Source: Candidatus Binatus soli (GTDB lineage Bacteria > Desulfobacterota > Binatia > Binatales > Binataceae). From it: 64,000 bases of DNA. This document shows, one piece after another, positions 14,896 through 23,210 of the stretch. The notes under the pieces were generated by a model. That model ran no database searches. It saw only the letters and a program-made list of their open reading frames with translations, and had not been told where the DNA came from. Within the stretch, counting starts at the first letter, position 1. Every line of letters starts with the position of its first letter. The position numbers and the translations under genes are program-made. Location: assembly GCA_002479255.1 (NCBI GenBank), contig DLMJ01000046.1, positions 75,163-139,162 of the forward strand. The letters are read 5' to 3'.

Positions 14896-16507
14896 ATTGC
14901 TTGAGCTCCGGCATCGCAAGCATCCAGGCGCCGAATAAGTAGAGCCCGCCGTAAGTCGAAAGAATCGCCAACCCCTGGATGCGCGGCCCGAATCCCGCCA
15001 TCCGAAGTTTCAAGATGAACCCGAGCGCGGCGGCTCCAAGAGCCAGCGCCCACAACTTCGCCAGATACGAACGCTCGAGCCCGGTCCATCCGATGCGCCC
15101 GTTCAGCGCCCATCGCAGCATCGCAAACTCGACCCATCCTGCCGCGCCCGCCGACACCGTCAATCCGGCGACGCCCCACTTCTGCGCGATTCCGAGCATG
15201 GGCGGCAGCGGGATCGCGCAAAGATAGCCGAGCACCAGCGTCAGCACGACGCGGATTACCGCGAATCGAAGCGGAGTGCGAGTGTCGAACAGCGCGTAGA
15301 ACGCCGAATTGTACAACCGGCCCATCGTGGCTGCGAGCAGCCCTACCCCCGAGCCCGCGAGCACGGCCCACACGTAAACGGCGTCGGCGCGGGTGAAAGC
15401 GCCGGATTGATAAACCATCGCGACGATCACGTCGCCGAGAATCAAAAAAGCCGCGGACGACGGGACCACGAGGAACGCAATCTGGCGCAGTCCCCGGTTC
15501 AATCGCACGCGCAGAATCGCGCTCATTTGCTCGGGCATCGCACCCGCGGCGCGCGACATCGCGGGCAACTCCGACGCGGCCACCGAATATCCGAACAGGC
15601 TGATCGGCACCATGTAGAGCAACTGGCCGTAGTTGAGCGCTGCGACGGCGCCGGTGGGCAAGAGGCTCGCCAGCATGTTGTCCACGTAAGCGCTCAGGTT
15701 GACGACGCCGCGGCTGACGACCACGGGCGTCAGATTGTGGAACACGGACCTGAGCGGCGCGGCGACGCGCGCGAAGTCGATGCGATTCTTTCTCAGCAGC
15801 GCGAGCGTTTGCGGAACCTGTACCGCGATCTGCAAAGCGGAGCCGACGACCGACCCCCACGAGATCGCGATCGCAAGCCCGTCCGGCGAGCGGCGGGGCC
15901 CGTAATAGAGGAGCGCCGCGATCATTGCGACGTTCCACGCCACCGGCGCGGTGTACGAGACGAAAAATTTGTGATGACTGTTCAGCACGCCGAGAAACCA
16001 CGCCGACATCACGAGCAATCCCGCGCCGGGAAACAGGATGCGCACGATCTGAATCGTCAAGTCGCGCTTGTCGCCCTCGAAGCCCGGCGCGATCACGTCG
16101 ATCAGATACGGGGTCACCATCACGCCGATCGCCACCAGCACCGATACGCCGAGAGTCAGAATCGCGCCGACGCCCCAGGCGACCATGTCGGCGGTTTCAT
16201 TGTCGCCCTCGCCAAGCAGTTTTCCGTAAACCGGGATGAACGACGCGGACAGTACGCCCTCGCCGAACAGGTTCTGCAGAATGTTCGGGATGCGAAACCC
16301 CGCCTTGAACGCGTCTGCGGTGGCCGAGTCGCCGAGGAAATGCGCGAAGATGCTGTCCCGGATGAGACCGGCAATCCGGCTGAGCAACACGCCCGCGGCG
16401 ATCGTGCCGGCTTGGCTCGTGCCCGATCCGCTCGCGCTCGCCGGGCCGGGGCGCGCCTCGACGCGCGGTTCGCTGCGATCCTGATGATTGGGTGCGATTT
16501 CGGACAA
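14834..16507 (-). CDS. murJ: Lipid II flippase MurJ (MviN)
   Basis: The protein is 557 residues from the TTG at 16507, preceded by AGAGGGA; an open frame runs further to 16657 but is not MurJ-like. After a 35-residue hydrophilic tail come about 14 transmembrane helices starting with AAGVLLSRIAGLIRDSIFA and SATADAFKAGFRIPN, diagnostic for MviN/MurJ. LFGEGVLSASFIPVY follows. MurJ flips lipid-linked peptidoglycan precursors across the inner membrane and is essential in most bacteria. The 3' end overlaps hldE convergently by 62 bases; hemW is divergent with 78 bases between start codons. Confidence 0.95.
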   Translation of the reverse strand: MSEIAPNHQDRSEPRVEARPGPASASGSGTSQAGTIAAGVLLSRIAGLIRDSIFAHFLGDSATADAFKAGFRIPNILQNLFGEGVLSASFIPVYGKLLGEGDNETADMVAWGVGAILTLGVSVLVAIGVMVTPYLIDVIAPGFEGDKRDLTIQIVRILFPGAGLLVMSAWFLGVLNSHHKFFVSYTAPVAWNVAMIAALLYYGPRRSPDGLAIAISWGSVVGSALQIAVQVPQTLALLRKNRIDFARVAAPLRSVFHNLTPVVVSRGVVNLSAYVDNMLASLLPTGAVAALNYGQLLYMVPISLFGYSVAASELPAMSRAAGAMPEQMSAILRVRLNRGLRQIAFLVVPSSAAFLILGDVIVAMVYQSGAFTRADAVYVWAVLAGSGVGLLAATMGRLYNSAFYALFDTRTPLRFAVIRVVLTLVLGYLCAIPLPPMLGIAQKWGVAGLTVSAGAAGWVEFAMLRWALNGRIGWTGLERSYLAKLWALALGAAALGFILKLRMAGFGPRIQGLAILSTYGGLYLFGAWMLAMPELKQFTDQIARRLSPRAASNSSDR

Positions 16508-16585
16508 GTTCCCTCTGGCACGGGGAGTATAGCGACCGCCTCGCGCGCGTAGTAGCGGGCGTTCAAGGCGCGCTACAATCGTCGT

Positions 16586-17740
16586 GTGAGCTTTTCGCTC
16601 TACGTCCATATTCCGTGGTGCCAATCGAAGTGTCCGTACTGCGACTTCAATTCGCACGCGGCGTCGTCATGGCCGGAGGCGCAATACACCCGCGCGCTGA
16701 TTTCGGAGCTTGAATACAGGGCCAACACTCCGTCGTATTCGGGCCGGCGCATCCGGACAATCTTTTTTGGGGGTGGAACGCCGTCGCTGTTCGATCCCAA
16801 ATCCATCGGTGAGATTATCGACGCCGCCAATCGCGTTTGCGGGATCGAACACGACGCGGAGATAACGCTCGAAGCGAATCCCGGCACCGTGGACTTGGCG
16901 AAACTCGGCGGGCTGCGCGCGGCGGGCGTGAATCGAATCAGTTTCGGCGCGCAATCGTTCAATGCCGCGACGCTCAAGTTTCTCGGCCGGATCCATTGCG
17001 CCGACGAAACCCGCGCAGCCGCAAGGATGGCGCATCGCGCCGGCTTCGATCGCCTCAATCTCGATCTGATCTTCGCGGTTCCGGGACAGACGGTTGCCGA
17101 TGTTCTCTTCGACGTCGAATCCGCGGCGGCGCTCGAACCGGATCACATCTCGGCTTACAACCTGACCTTCGAAGAAGGCGCCGCCTTTTTCACGGACTTG
17201 AAGCGCGGACGAATCAAACAGCTCGCGACTGACGAGCAGGCCGCGATGTATCAAACGGTGCGCGAAGAAATCCCGCGGCGCGGCTACTCGATGTATGAAA
17301 TATCGAACTATGCAGCGCCCGGCCACGAAGCGCGCCACAATTTGACATACTGGCGCGCCCGAACGTACCTCGGAATCGGCGCGGGCGCTCATAGCTACGC
17401 AGGTGACGGGCGCGGCGGCCAGCGAAAGCGATGGTGGAATGAAAAGCTCCCGGCGCGCTACATTTCTGCGATCGAGGAGCGCGCAAATGCGGAGACCGGC
17501 GCTGAAACAATCGATGAAGCCGCCGCGCAGAGCGAATTTGTGTTCCTCAATCTACGGCTGCGCGAAGGCTTCGCGCTGGCCGATTTTCACGAGCGCTTCG
17601 GCCGCAACTTCGAATGCATCTTCGGGATCGTCGCGACCCCGCTGTTCAACAACGGGTTGCTGACGCTCGATCGCGGCCGAATCAAATTGACGGATCGCGG
17701 CCTGGAAATGGCCGACTCCGTGTTCGCCGAATTCGTCTAG
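16586..17740 (+). CDS. hemW: Radical SAM heme chaperone HemW
   Basis: The 384-residue protein begins SFSLYVHIPWCQSKCPYCDFNSH, containing the CxxxCxxC radical-SAM cluster motif. It continues with FFGGGTPSLF, EANPGTVD, INRISFGAQSF-like sequence and GAHSYAG. It lacks the extra N-terminal residues and Cys characteristic of HemN, so it is the HemW type that inserts heme into respiratory proteins rather than coproporphyrinogen oxidase. GTG 16586 is the only start that gives the complete N-terminus. The stop overlaps the end of lysS by four bases convergently. Confidence 0.93.
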   Translation: MSFSLYVHIPWCQSKCPYCDFNSHAASSWPEAQYTRALISELEYRANTPSYSGRRIRTIFFGGGTPSLFDPKSIGEIIDAANRVCGIEHDAEITLEANPGTVDLAKLGGLRAAGVNRISFGAQSFNAATLKFLGRIHCADETRAAARMAHRAGFDRLNLDLIFAVPGQTVADVLFDVESAAALEPDHISAYNLTFEEGAAFFTDLKRGRIKQLATDEQAAMYQTVREEIPRRGYSMYEISNYAAPGHEARHNLTYWRARTYLGIGAGAHSYAGDGRGGQRKRWWNEKLPARYISAIEERANAETGAETIDEAAAQSEFVFLNLRLREGFALADFHERFGRNFECIFGIVATPLFNNGLLTLDRGRIKLTDRGLEMADSVFAEFV

Positions 17741-19377
17741 GCAATGCCGACGCTCGCGGCTTCTTGGAGCCTCTTGACTGCCCTGAGTCGGAATTCGGCG
17801 ATGTGAGCGCCGAGACGAGGGCCCCGCACCTGTTGAAGGATCGCGTGGTAGACGAGCGGAAAGATCTTGCCGGGTTTGTCGGGGTAATACTCACGGCCCA
17901 AGTCATAGATTCGCTTTTCTATTTCCTCCGCGTTCGCATTTGGGTGATCGTTCAGCCAAGTAGCAAGGGTTTTCAACTGTTCGCGCTCAACGTCCGAGAA
18001 ACTATAAGGCTGCTTCGTGGGCTCAACGAAGTCCTTGTAGTAATTGATCGCGCACTCTACAAGAACTGCGACCATCGACGCGGTGTTTTCCTCTCCCTCA
18101 AAATTGGGATCACGTTTGAGCAAATAACTAACGATGACGTTGGAGTCAGCAGTGCCCAGAGCAGGAACAAGGCTCGTGATAAACCCGAAGCTCAACTCTG
18201 AGTTGAATCGCTTCGGTGTGCTTTTCTGGATCACGTATTCGAGCGGCGATTCGCGCTTCTTTTCTTCCGGCGCGGCCGCGTATTCGCACAACGCGTCGAG
18301 ATATTCATCGACGTATTGCGGAATCGCCTTGAGAAACAACTTGCGCGCGCGGTGCGGATTGCGCAGCAGGAAAAATTTGAGCACCTCGATCGGCGCGTAG
18401 CGCGTCCACTGTTCAACCGTCACGCCGCGGCCGACTGACTTCGAGACCTTGCGGCCTTCCTCGTCGAGGAACATCTCGAACGGAAATCCCAGCGGCGGCT
18501 GCGCACCCAGCGCGCGGAGAATTTGTCCCGATAGCCGCGCCGAGTCGGTGAGATCCTTTCCGTACAATTCGTAATCGACCTTGAGCACGTACCATCGCAG
18601 CGCCCAATCGACCTTCCATTGCACCTTCGCCATCCCGCCGAGCACCGACTGCTCGCCGCGAAAACCGCATCCCGACCTGCCACCCGCGCTTTTTTCGCAG
18701 ATGAACTCGATCGATGCGCGCTCGGTGTGGTACGCCGAGACCGTTCGCTCGACGACTTGCCCGCAGTTGGGACAAATCGGCATGAACGGCGACCATCCCG
18801 CGCGATTTTCCTCGCGCAGCGTCGGCGCGATGATTGCGGTTACCTCCGCGTGCTTGTCGAGGATCAGCTTCAGTCCCTCGTCGAAGCGCCCCGACGAATA
18901 CATCTCGGCCGAACGCATCAGTTCGTACTCGACCTCGACCGGCGCCAGAAATTTGCGGAGCTGCCCGATCATGTGATCGGCAAAGCTGGCGCAGCATCCA
19001 AACGGGTCGGGAATCTTCGAGACCGGAAGGCCCAGGTACCGGTCGAAATCCGCCCGGTTCGGCACGTTCTCCGGCACTTTGCGGAGTCCATCGAGATCGT
19101 CGATGAAAACGATCAGCCGCGACGGCCGCGACAGCTCGATCAGATGAAACGCCTTGCGCACGAACGACGGACGCAGGATTTCCGCCATCGTGCCCAGATG
19201 CGGCAATCCCGACGGTCCGAAGCCGCTCTGGAAAATTACCGGACGAGCGGGCTCGTAGGCTGCGACGCGCTCTGCAAGCCGCCGAGCTTCTTCGCGGGGC
19301 CATCGGTCCGCACCGGCCGCGTTGCCGGGTTGCGAATCTGACTTGTCCGAACGGCCGGATCTCGATTCGTCCGCCAT
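17737..19377 (-). CDS. lysS: Class I lysyl-tRNA synthetase
   Basis: The 546-residue enzyme has the class I signature: PSGLPHLG at 55-62 replaces HIGH and KVSKSVG near residue 312 replaces KMSKS. CPNCGQVV and a second Cys pair form a zinc insert, and the C-terminal alpha-helical cage domain is present. This is the archaeal-type LysRS (COG1384), unrelated to the class II enzyme of most bacteria but found in spirochaetes, alphaproteobacteria and scattered lineages. It charges tRNA-Lys. It is read after a small zinc-ribbon gene 30 bases upstream and converges on hemW. Confidence 0.95.
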   Translation of the reverse strand: MADESRSGRSDKSDSQPGNAAGADRWPREEARRLAERVAAYEPARPVIFQSGFGPSGLPHLGTMAEILRPSFVRKAFHLIELSRPSRLIVFIDDLDGLRKVPENVPNRADFDRYLGLPVSKIPDPFGCCASFADHMIGQLRKFLAPVEVEYELMRSAEMYSSGRFDEGLKLILDKHAEVTAIIAPTLREENRAGWSPFMPICPNCGQVVERTVSAYHTERASIEFICEKSAGGRSGCGFRGEQSVLGGMAKVQWKVDWALRWYVLKVDYELYGKDLTDSARLSGQILRALGAQPPLGFPFEMFLDEEGRKVSKSVGRGVTVEQWTRYAPIEVLKFFLLRNPHRARKLFLKAIPQYVDEYLDALCEYAAAPEEKKRESPLEYVIQKSTPKRFNSELSFGFITSLVPALGTADSNVIVSYLLKRDPNFEGEENTASMVAVLVECAINYYKDFVEPTKQPYSFSDVEREQLKTLATWLNDHPNANAEEIEKRIYDLGREYYPDKPGKIFPLVYHAILQQVRGPRLGAHIAEFRLRAVKRLQEAASVGIA

Positions 19378-19407
19378 CGATTGGTTTTCTTCCTTGGACC
19401 AGCCCGC

Positions 19408-19659
19408 CTAGTTTTCCGGCTTGTCGGGATTCTTGCCGCGCAGCACGCTTGCGACCGCCTCGTGTATCCATGGATCGATTTGCAGGTCGCGATTTTTTTC
19501 CGAGGCGAGCCGGAGTTTAACCGCGCAGTTGCCGCAGATAAAGGCCTGCTGGCGAAAGCCCGCGGTATCTTCGACGGATATGCGCAGCAACCACTCGGCG
19601 AACGCGCGCCGGCAGATCGCACAGTGAAATTTGTTGGAATGGGAATCGGTGGAATCCAT
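19408..19659 (-). CDS. Small zinc-ribbon-like protein (83 aa)
   Basis: Two CxxC pairs, CAIC near residue 13 and CGNC near residue 42, are spaced as in treble-clef or zinc-ribbon domains. Between them is FAEWLLRISVEDTAGFRQQAF and after them a charged helix ending DKPEN. Its stop is 30 bases from the lysS start on the same strand, so the two are likely an operon. The protein may bind RNA or a protein partner; no named family was recognised. Confidence 0.65.
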   Translation of the reverse strand: MDSTDSHSNKFHCAICRRAFAEWLLRISVEDTAGFRQQAFICGNCAVKLRLASEKNRDLQIDPWIHEAVASVLRGKNPDKPEN

Positions 19660-19890
19660 AGGCGGCTGTTATTCTATATCATTGCTTCAACTCTTTGCGC
19701 TGTGGTATTTCGGGATAACCCATGAATTCTTCCACGGTTCGCCAAGACCGAGACGACCGCTTGCATTTTCGGACCGCCGATTCCGTTATTCGAGCCGATC
19801 GCGCCCCAAACGCCCGCGCCCGAGCTGTCCGCGGCTAAACCAACGACTTCACCCGTCGTCACTCGATGCGGCGCGGGACTATTTCATCTT

Positions 19891-20937
19891 ATGGATCAGG
19901 CGTTCACCAGGCAGAAAATCAAGGAATTGCGCGCGATGGTCGGCGAAGGCGATCGGGTTGCGATCGTGCTGCAGGACGATCCCGATCCCGACGCGATGGC
20001 GAGCGCGATGGCGCTGCGTACGCTGCTCGGGCGCAACAAGCAGACCACGCCGCTGTTCGCGTTCAAGCCGGTCACGCGGCCGGAAAATCTCACCATGGAG
20101 CATCTGCTGGAGATCGAAATCCTGCCGGCCGATACGGAGGAGCTGCGCGCCTTCGACAAGATTGCGATGGTCGATGTTCAGCCGCCGTACTTTGGCGAGA
20201 AAATTCCGCGCGCCGATATCGTGATCGATCATCATACCGGCTACCCCGGCGGCGCCGCCGCGTTCGAGGACGTGCGTACGAAATACGGCGCGACTGCGAC
20301 GATCATGACCGAGTACCTGGTCACGGCTGACGAAAAAATCAGCGAGCGTCTGGCGACTGCGTTGCTCTACGGAATTCGCAGCGACACTTTGGCGTTGTCG
20401 CGCCGCGTGACCGACGACGACCTGCAAGCATTCACGCGTCTGGTTCCGCTGGCCAACTACAGTATGCTCCGGCAGATCGATCGTCCCGAGCTGCCGCTCA
20501 GTTTCGCGCAAATCCTGGCGCGCGCGATGAAACGGATGGTGGTCAAGGATCGCCTGGTCGTGCTCAATCTTGGCCCTGTCGAGCGCGACGACCTGATCGT
20601 GCAGATGGCGGACTTCTGCCTGCAGTTCGAGGGCGTGGCGTGGGTGGCGGTCGCAGGCAAGTTGGGCGGCAAGCTGGTGATAAGTGTGCGCAACCATGGC
20701 ATGAGCGGCGACAACGCGGGCGAGGCGGTGAAGAATCTGTTCGCCGATATCGGCAGCGCCGGCGGCCATCGCAACATGGCCAAAGCGGTGATCCCGCTGC
20801 GAGCATGGCGGCGGCGCGAGGGGACGACCCGTGACGCGCAAATCGAATCGCGGCTGCGCGAGTTGTTCAGCGCGTGGATCAAGGGCGAGGCCGAAGCTGG
20901 CGCGGTTCGCAGCGGGCCCGGCCGCAACGGCAACTGA
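19891..20937 (+). CDS. DHH-family phosphoesterase (NrnA/RecJ-like)
   Basis: The 348-residue protein carries DHH motifs I-III: DPDPDAMAS (30-38), MVDVQ, and IDHHTGYPG (112-120), plus a DHHA1 domain ending GSAGGHRNMAKAVIP. These residues bind two manganese ions. Relatives degrade short oligoribonucleotides and pAp (NrnA) or cyclic dinucleotides (GdpP type). It lacks the GGDEF and PAS parts of GdpP, so an NrnA-like nanoRNase/pAp phosphatase role is most likely. ATG 19891 has a weak ribosome site but is the first start in frame. The 231-base gap to the divergent zinc-ribbon gene must hold both promoters; none stands out. Confidence 0.88.
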   Translation: MDQAFTRQKIKELRAMVGEGDRVAIVLQDDPDPDAMASAMALRTLLGRNKQTTPLFAFKPVTRPENLTMEHLLEIEILPADTEELRAFDKIAMVDVQPPYFGEKIPRADIVIDHHTGYPGGAAAFEDVRTKYGATATIMTEYLVTADEKISERLATALLYGIRSDTLALSRRVTDDDLQAFTRLVPLANYSMLRQIDRPELPLSFAQILARAMKRMVVKDRLVVLNLGPVERDDLIVQMADFCLQFEGVAWVAVAGKLGGKLVISVRNHGMSGDNAGEAVKNLFADIGSAGGHRNMAKAVIPLRAWRRREGTTRDAQIESRLRELFSAWIKGEAEAGAVRSGPGRNGN

Positions 20938-20989
20938 CTCGCGCCGCGTCTACCGCGCCTTAGCAGGGCAATGTATCATCCCTTGAACC

Positions 20990-22102
20990 GTGGTCGACGC
21001 ATACACCTGTCTATATTGCGGGGCTGCCGGCCCTTGGAACCGGGAGCACGTGCTGCAAGCAGCGTTTGGCACCAGCTGGGTGTTAGACGACGACGTGTGC
21101 GAACCGTGTAACTCGCGTTTCTCCCCCTTGGACTCGAAGCTCGTCGAGTTCGTGCGCGAGTTCGCTTATCTGGGACATCCGGATGTGGCTCCGGTAACTC
21201 GGCTATTGGAGGGCAAGATTGGATTGACCCGCGACGTCAGTTCCGGCGCTTGGATCAGCGTTCGAGTCGGTCCGAAAGCCAGGCCGATCCCCTTTCCGCA
21301 GCTCATATGGCTGCCGTCCAACCTGGTCTCTTTCGTCACCGATAGGTCGCGCTGGTCTGGAAACCCGCAGGCAATTGCACTCGGTCTCTGGGAGCGTCGG
21401 CAGATAATCACCGAACTCTCGGAGGTGTCGCGCCTTCGCCTCAGGCGCTCAATAGTCAGGCAACCAGGCGTCCAACCCGCGATCGTCCGCAGCGCTCCGT
21501 ACCGGTATCTCTTGCGCGCAACCACGGAAGAGATCTTGAACGAGATCGAGAAGGTGATTCGAACAGGCTCTTTGGTGGCGTCGTTAACTACTGGAAAACC
21601 TGACGCACCGATGGCGGGTAAGCAGCGCGAGAAGGTGAGAGTGGCTCACACTTACGAATTAGGCAGCTACGCGCGAGCGATCGCCAAATCTGCCATGAAC
21701 TTCGTATGTGCCGCTGTTGACCGTGATCTGTCGAGGAGCGCCGATCTCGATGTGTTGAGAGCGTTCATCAATACGGGCGTGGGCCACTTTCAGCGATTCG
21801 TGACGTTCCCTTTCCTGCAAGCAACTCCGGAGAAGACGGCGCTGGGCTTTCTAGCGAAGCCAGGTTGCCACACTTTATTGGCGACCGGTTCGGGGCGCAC
21901 TCCACTCGTTTTTTTCTTTCTGTATTCCCGGCTGTTCGCGATCGTAAGGCTGTGCGAGAGCCCAATATTGGCGCCTGATCGACAAGTGGTAGCACTTTTC
22001 AACTATCGGGCTCAGACTCATCAGACATTTGACACGCAGCGAGATGCCGCAGAGTTGGTCAGAGCTCTCTTTCCCACTGCGATGGGAAACGCTTCGGCCT
22101 AG
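20990..22102 (+). CDS. HNH endonuclease-like protein
   Basis: The 370-residue protein begins with an HNH_5-like zinc finger: CLYC at 7-10, REH at 18-20 (the HNH His) and VCEPCN at 36-41. The remaining 320 residues have no recognised domain; they include a basic helix (RLRLRRSIVR) and hydrophobic C-terminal strands. Proteins with this head are usually annotated HNH endonucleases and often occur in defence or mobile islands. Its GTG start has no clear ribosome site. It converges with a membrane protein carrying a phage-like tail domain. Base composition appears lower in GC than the DHH gene before it, suggesting transfer. Biochemical activity is not proven. Confidence 0.65.
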   Translation: MVDAYTCLYCGAAGPWNREHVLQAAFGTSWVLDDDVCEPCNSRFSPLDSKLVEFVREFAYLGHPDVAPVTRLLEGKIGLTRDVSSGAWISVRVGPKARPIPFPQLIWLPSNLVSFVTDRSRWSGNPQAIALGLWERRQIITELSEVSRLRLRRSIVRQPGVQPAIVRSAPYRYLLRATTEEILNEIEKVIRTGSLVASLTTGKPDAPMAGKQREKVRVAHTYELGSYARAIAKSAMNFVCAAVDRDLSRSADLDVLRAFINTGVGHFQRFVTFPFLQATPEKTALGFLAKPGCHTLLATGSGRTPLVFFFLYSRLFAIVRLCESPILAPDRQVVALFNYRAQTHQTFDTQRDAAELVRALFPTAMGNASA

Positions 22103-22135
22103 GTACAGGTCGGCAAGCTCCGTGATCGGCCTTTT

Positions 22136-22669
22136 TCAGCGGAAATCGAGGTCACATCTACACCAGTCGCACGAGATCGCGGGCGGGCAATCCTCGCCGC
22201 CCGGAAATTTCGCCGCCAGATCGATCCAGCCAATAGATTGATTCGCCTCGCAAGAAGCGCAGCTTTGATTATCTCCAGCGACCGACCAGCGTTTTTGCTT
22301 ACCTCCCCGTTCCGCCGCATCCGCCAAGTTGCCACGGCTGCGCGCGATGCACAGCTCTCGCTGAGCTACATTGAGTGCCCGGTCCGGCGAAAACTTGAAC
22401 TCCTCCCGGAATAGATCGCGCAGGCGGGTGACGGCCCAGCCCTGTTCCAAGGCGCGTACCACCGCGGCCCGAAACTGCCGACGGTTACCCTTTCCAAAAT
22501 CGACGACACTTTCGCCAGCATGTGCGCCCGCGTAGCGAATTGCCGCGCGCGGCAAGAACGGGCTAGCTTTCTTCGTTGACGGCTGCTGCCGCTTCCTCGC
22601 GTTCCTTGCCACTTGGCGGAAAGCCAGAACCGAAAAAGCTGCCAATGCGATTACGCCGACTAACCACAC
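22136..22669 (-). CDS. Membrane-anchored protein with Mu-F/SPP1 gp7-like C-terminal domain
   Basis: The 177-residue product (GTG 22669, the first in-frame start) opens with one transmembrane helix (WLVGVIALAAFSVLAF) followed by a basic stretch. The C-terminus reads WSVAGDNQSCASCEANQ, then FPGGEDCPPAISCDWCRCDL. This W-x-D-x-x-C-xx-C ... PPA ... CRC pattern is the zinc-binding tail of phage minor head proteins (Mu gpF, SPP1 gp7). Outside phages the tail is found in toxins and stand-alone proteins. No other phage gene is nearby, so this is not a prophage; a domesticated or defence-related role is conceivable. Function is unknown. Confidence 0.6.
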   Translation of the reverse strand: MWLVGVIALAAFSVLAFRQVARNARKRQQPSTKKASPFLPRAAIRYAGAHAGESVVDFGKGNRRQFRAAVVRALEQGWAVTRLRDLFREEFKFSPDRALNVAQRELCIARSRGNLADAAERGGKQKRWSVAGDNQSCASCEANQSIGWIDLAAKFPGGEDCPPAISCDWCRCDLDFR

Positions 22670-22750
22670 CGTCTGGGCAACGTGATCAACCTGTCAGGGA
22701 ATCCCCGCCGTTCGCACCTCATTTTCTCCTCCTCTTGTCCCTTACCTGTT

Positions 22751-22930
22751 CTAACAGGCCGCCGCCGGCAGCGTCTCGGCCGGAATCCCCTCACCGTCCT
22801 TGCGCAGCCCTTCCAGATGGCAGCGCAACGCGTCGCGCGCTATCGCGCGCGACGCGTCGAGCGTCCGGCAACGAAGTAGCCACATACCGCCGGATTGTAC
22901 GCCCGAAGTGGACGCGCGGAAACTCTGAGT
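22751..22930 (-). pseudogene. HicB-like antitoxin remnant, frameshifted
   Basis: On the minus strand one frame reads RYVATSLPDAR, matching the central GYVAT-LPDLPG strand of HicB antitoxins. An overlapping frame continues RTLDASRAIARDALRCHLEGLRK and then KDGEGIPAE to a stop at 22751, the typical HicB C-terminal helix. Joining them needs a frameshift and loss of a few residues at the GCVSQG turn. No HicA toxin is visible next to it. The likeliest reading is a decayed toxin-antitoxin locus. Confidence 0.5.
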
Positions 22931-22984
22931 AATTTGGGTATTCCACAGTGTATGCGGCGCGTCGGGCAATCGCGCCGCAGTTGT

Positions 22985-23077
22985 CCCTCACCCGCGCCGG
23001 AGGCACGGCCTCTCCCGGGAAGCTGCACCCTCACCCGCGCCAGGGGTGCGGCCTCTCCCGCAACAAAGCGGGAGAGG
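22985..23077. repeat. Two-copy intergenic repeat ending in a hairpin
   Basis: CCCTCACCCGCGCC begins at 22985 and again at 23028 (period 43), each followed by a GGCCTCTCCCG-type sequence. The second copy ends in a hairpin, CCTCTCCCGC (23052-23061) with GCGGGAGAGG (23068-23077). Repeats of this wording are widespread in intergenic regions of high-GC bacteria. Confidence 0.65.
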
Positions 23078-23210
23078 CGGGTAACAAGTCGCGCGGAACG
23101 CGGCAGCCTAACTCGGGCGAGGTAAATCTTTATGCGAGCGCGGGGGCGGGCGGTTTACCGGTTGCGGCGATTTCCATATCGTAGTTGGCGCCGATGTGTG
23201 ATCTGCTGCG

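Larger units (their letters stand above)
22670..23210. other. Intergenic stretch with TA remnant and repeats
   Basis: This 541-base gap holds no intact gene. It contains the hicB-like remnant (22751-22930), a perfect 13-bp inverted repeat with a 4-nt loop at 22828-22857 (arms start ACGCGTCGCG), and a two-copy CCCTCACCC-type repeat (22985-23077). The last 130 bases precede the MFS gene without an obvious promoter. Confidence 0.6.

Noticed and set aside
16508..16657. N-terminal extension of murJ to the ATG at 16657
   Set aside because: The added 50 residues are not MurJ-like and would overlap the start of the divergent hemW; TTG 16507 has a good ribosome site.
22136..22669. Prophage remnant, from the Mu-F-like tail
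   Set aside because: No other head, tail, integrase or lysis gene is nearby and the protein has its own membrane anchor.
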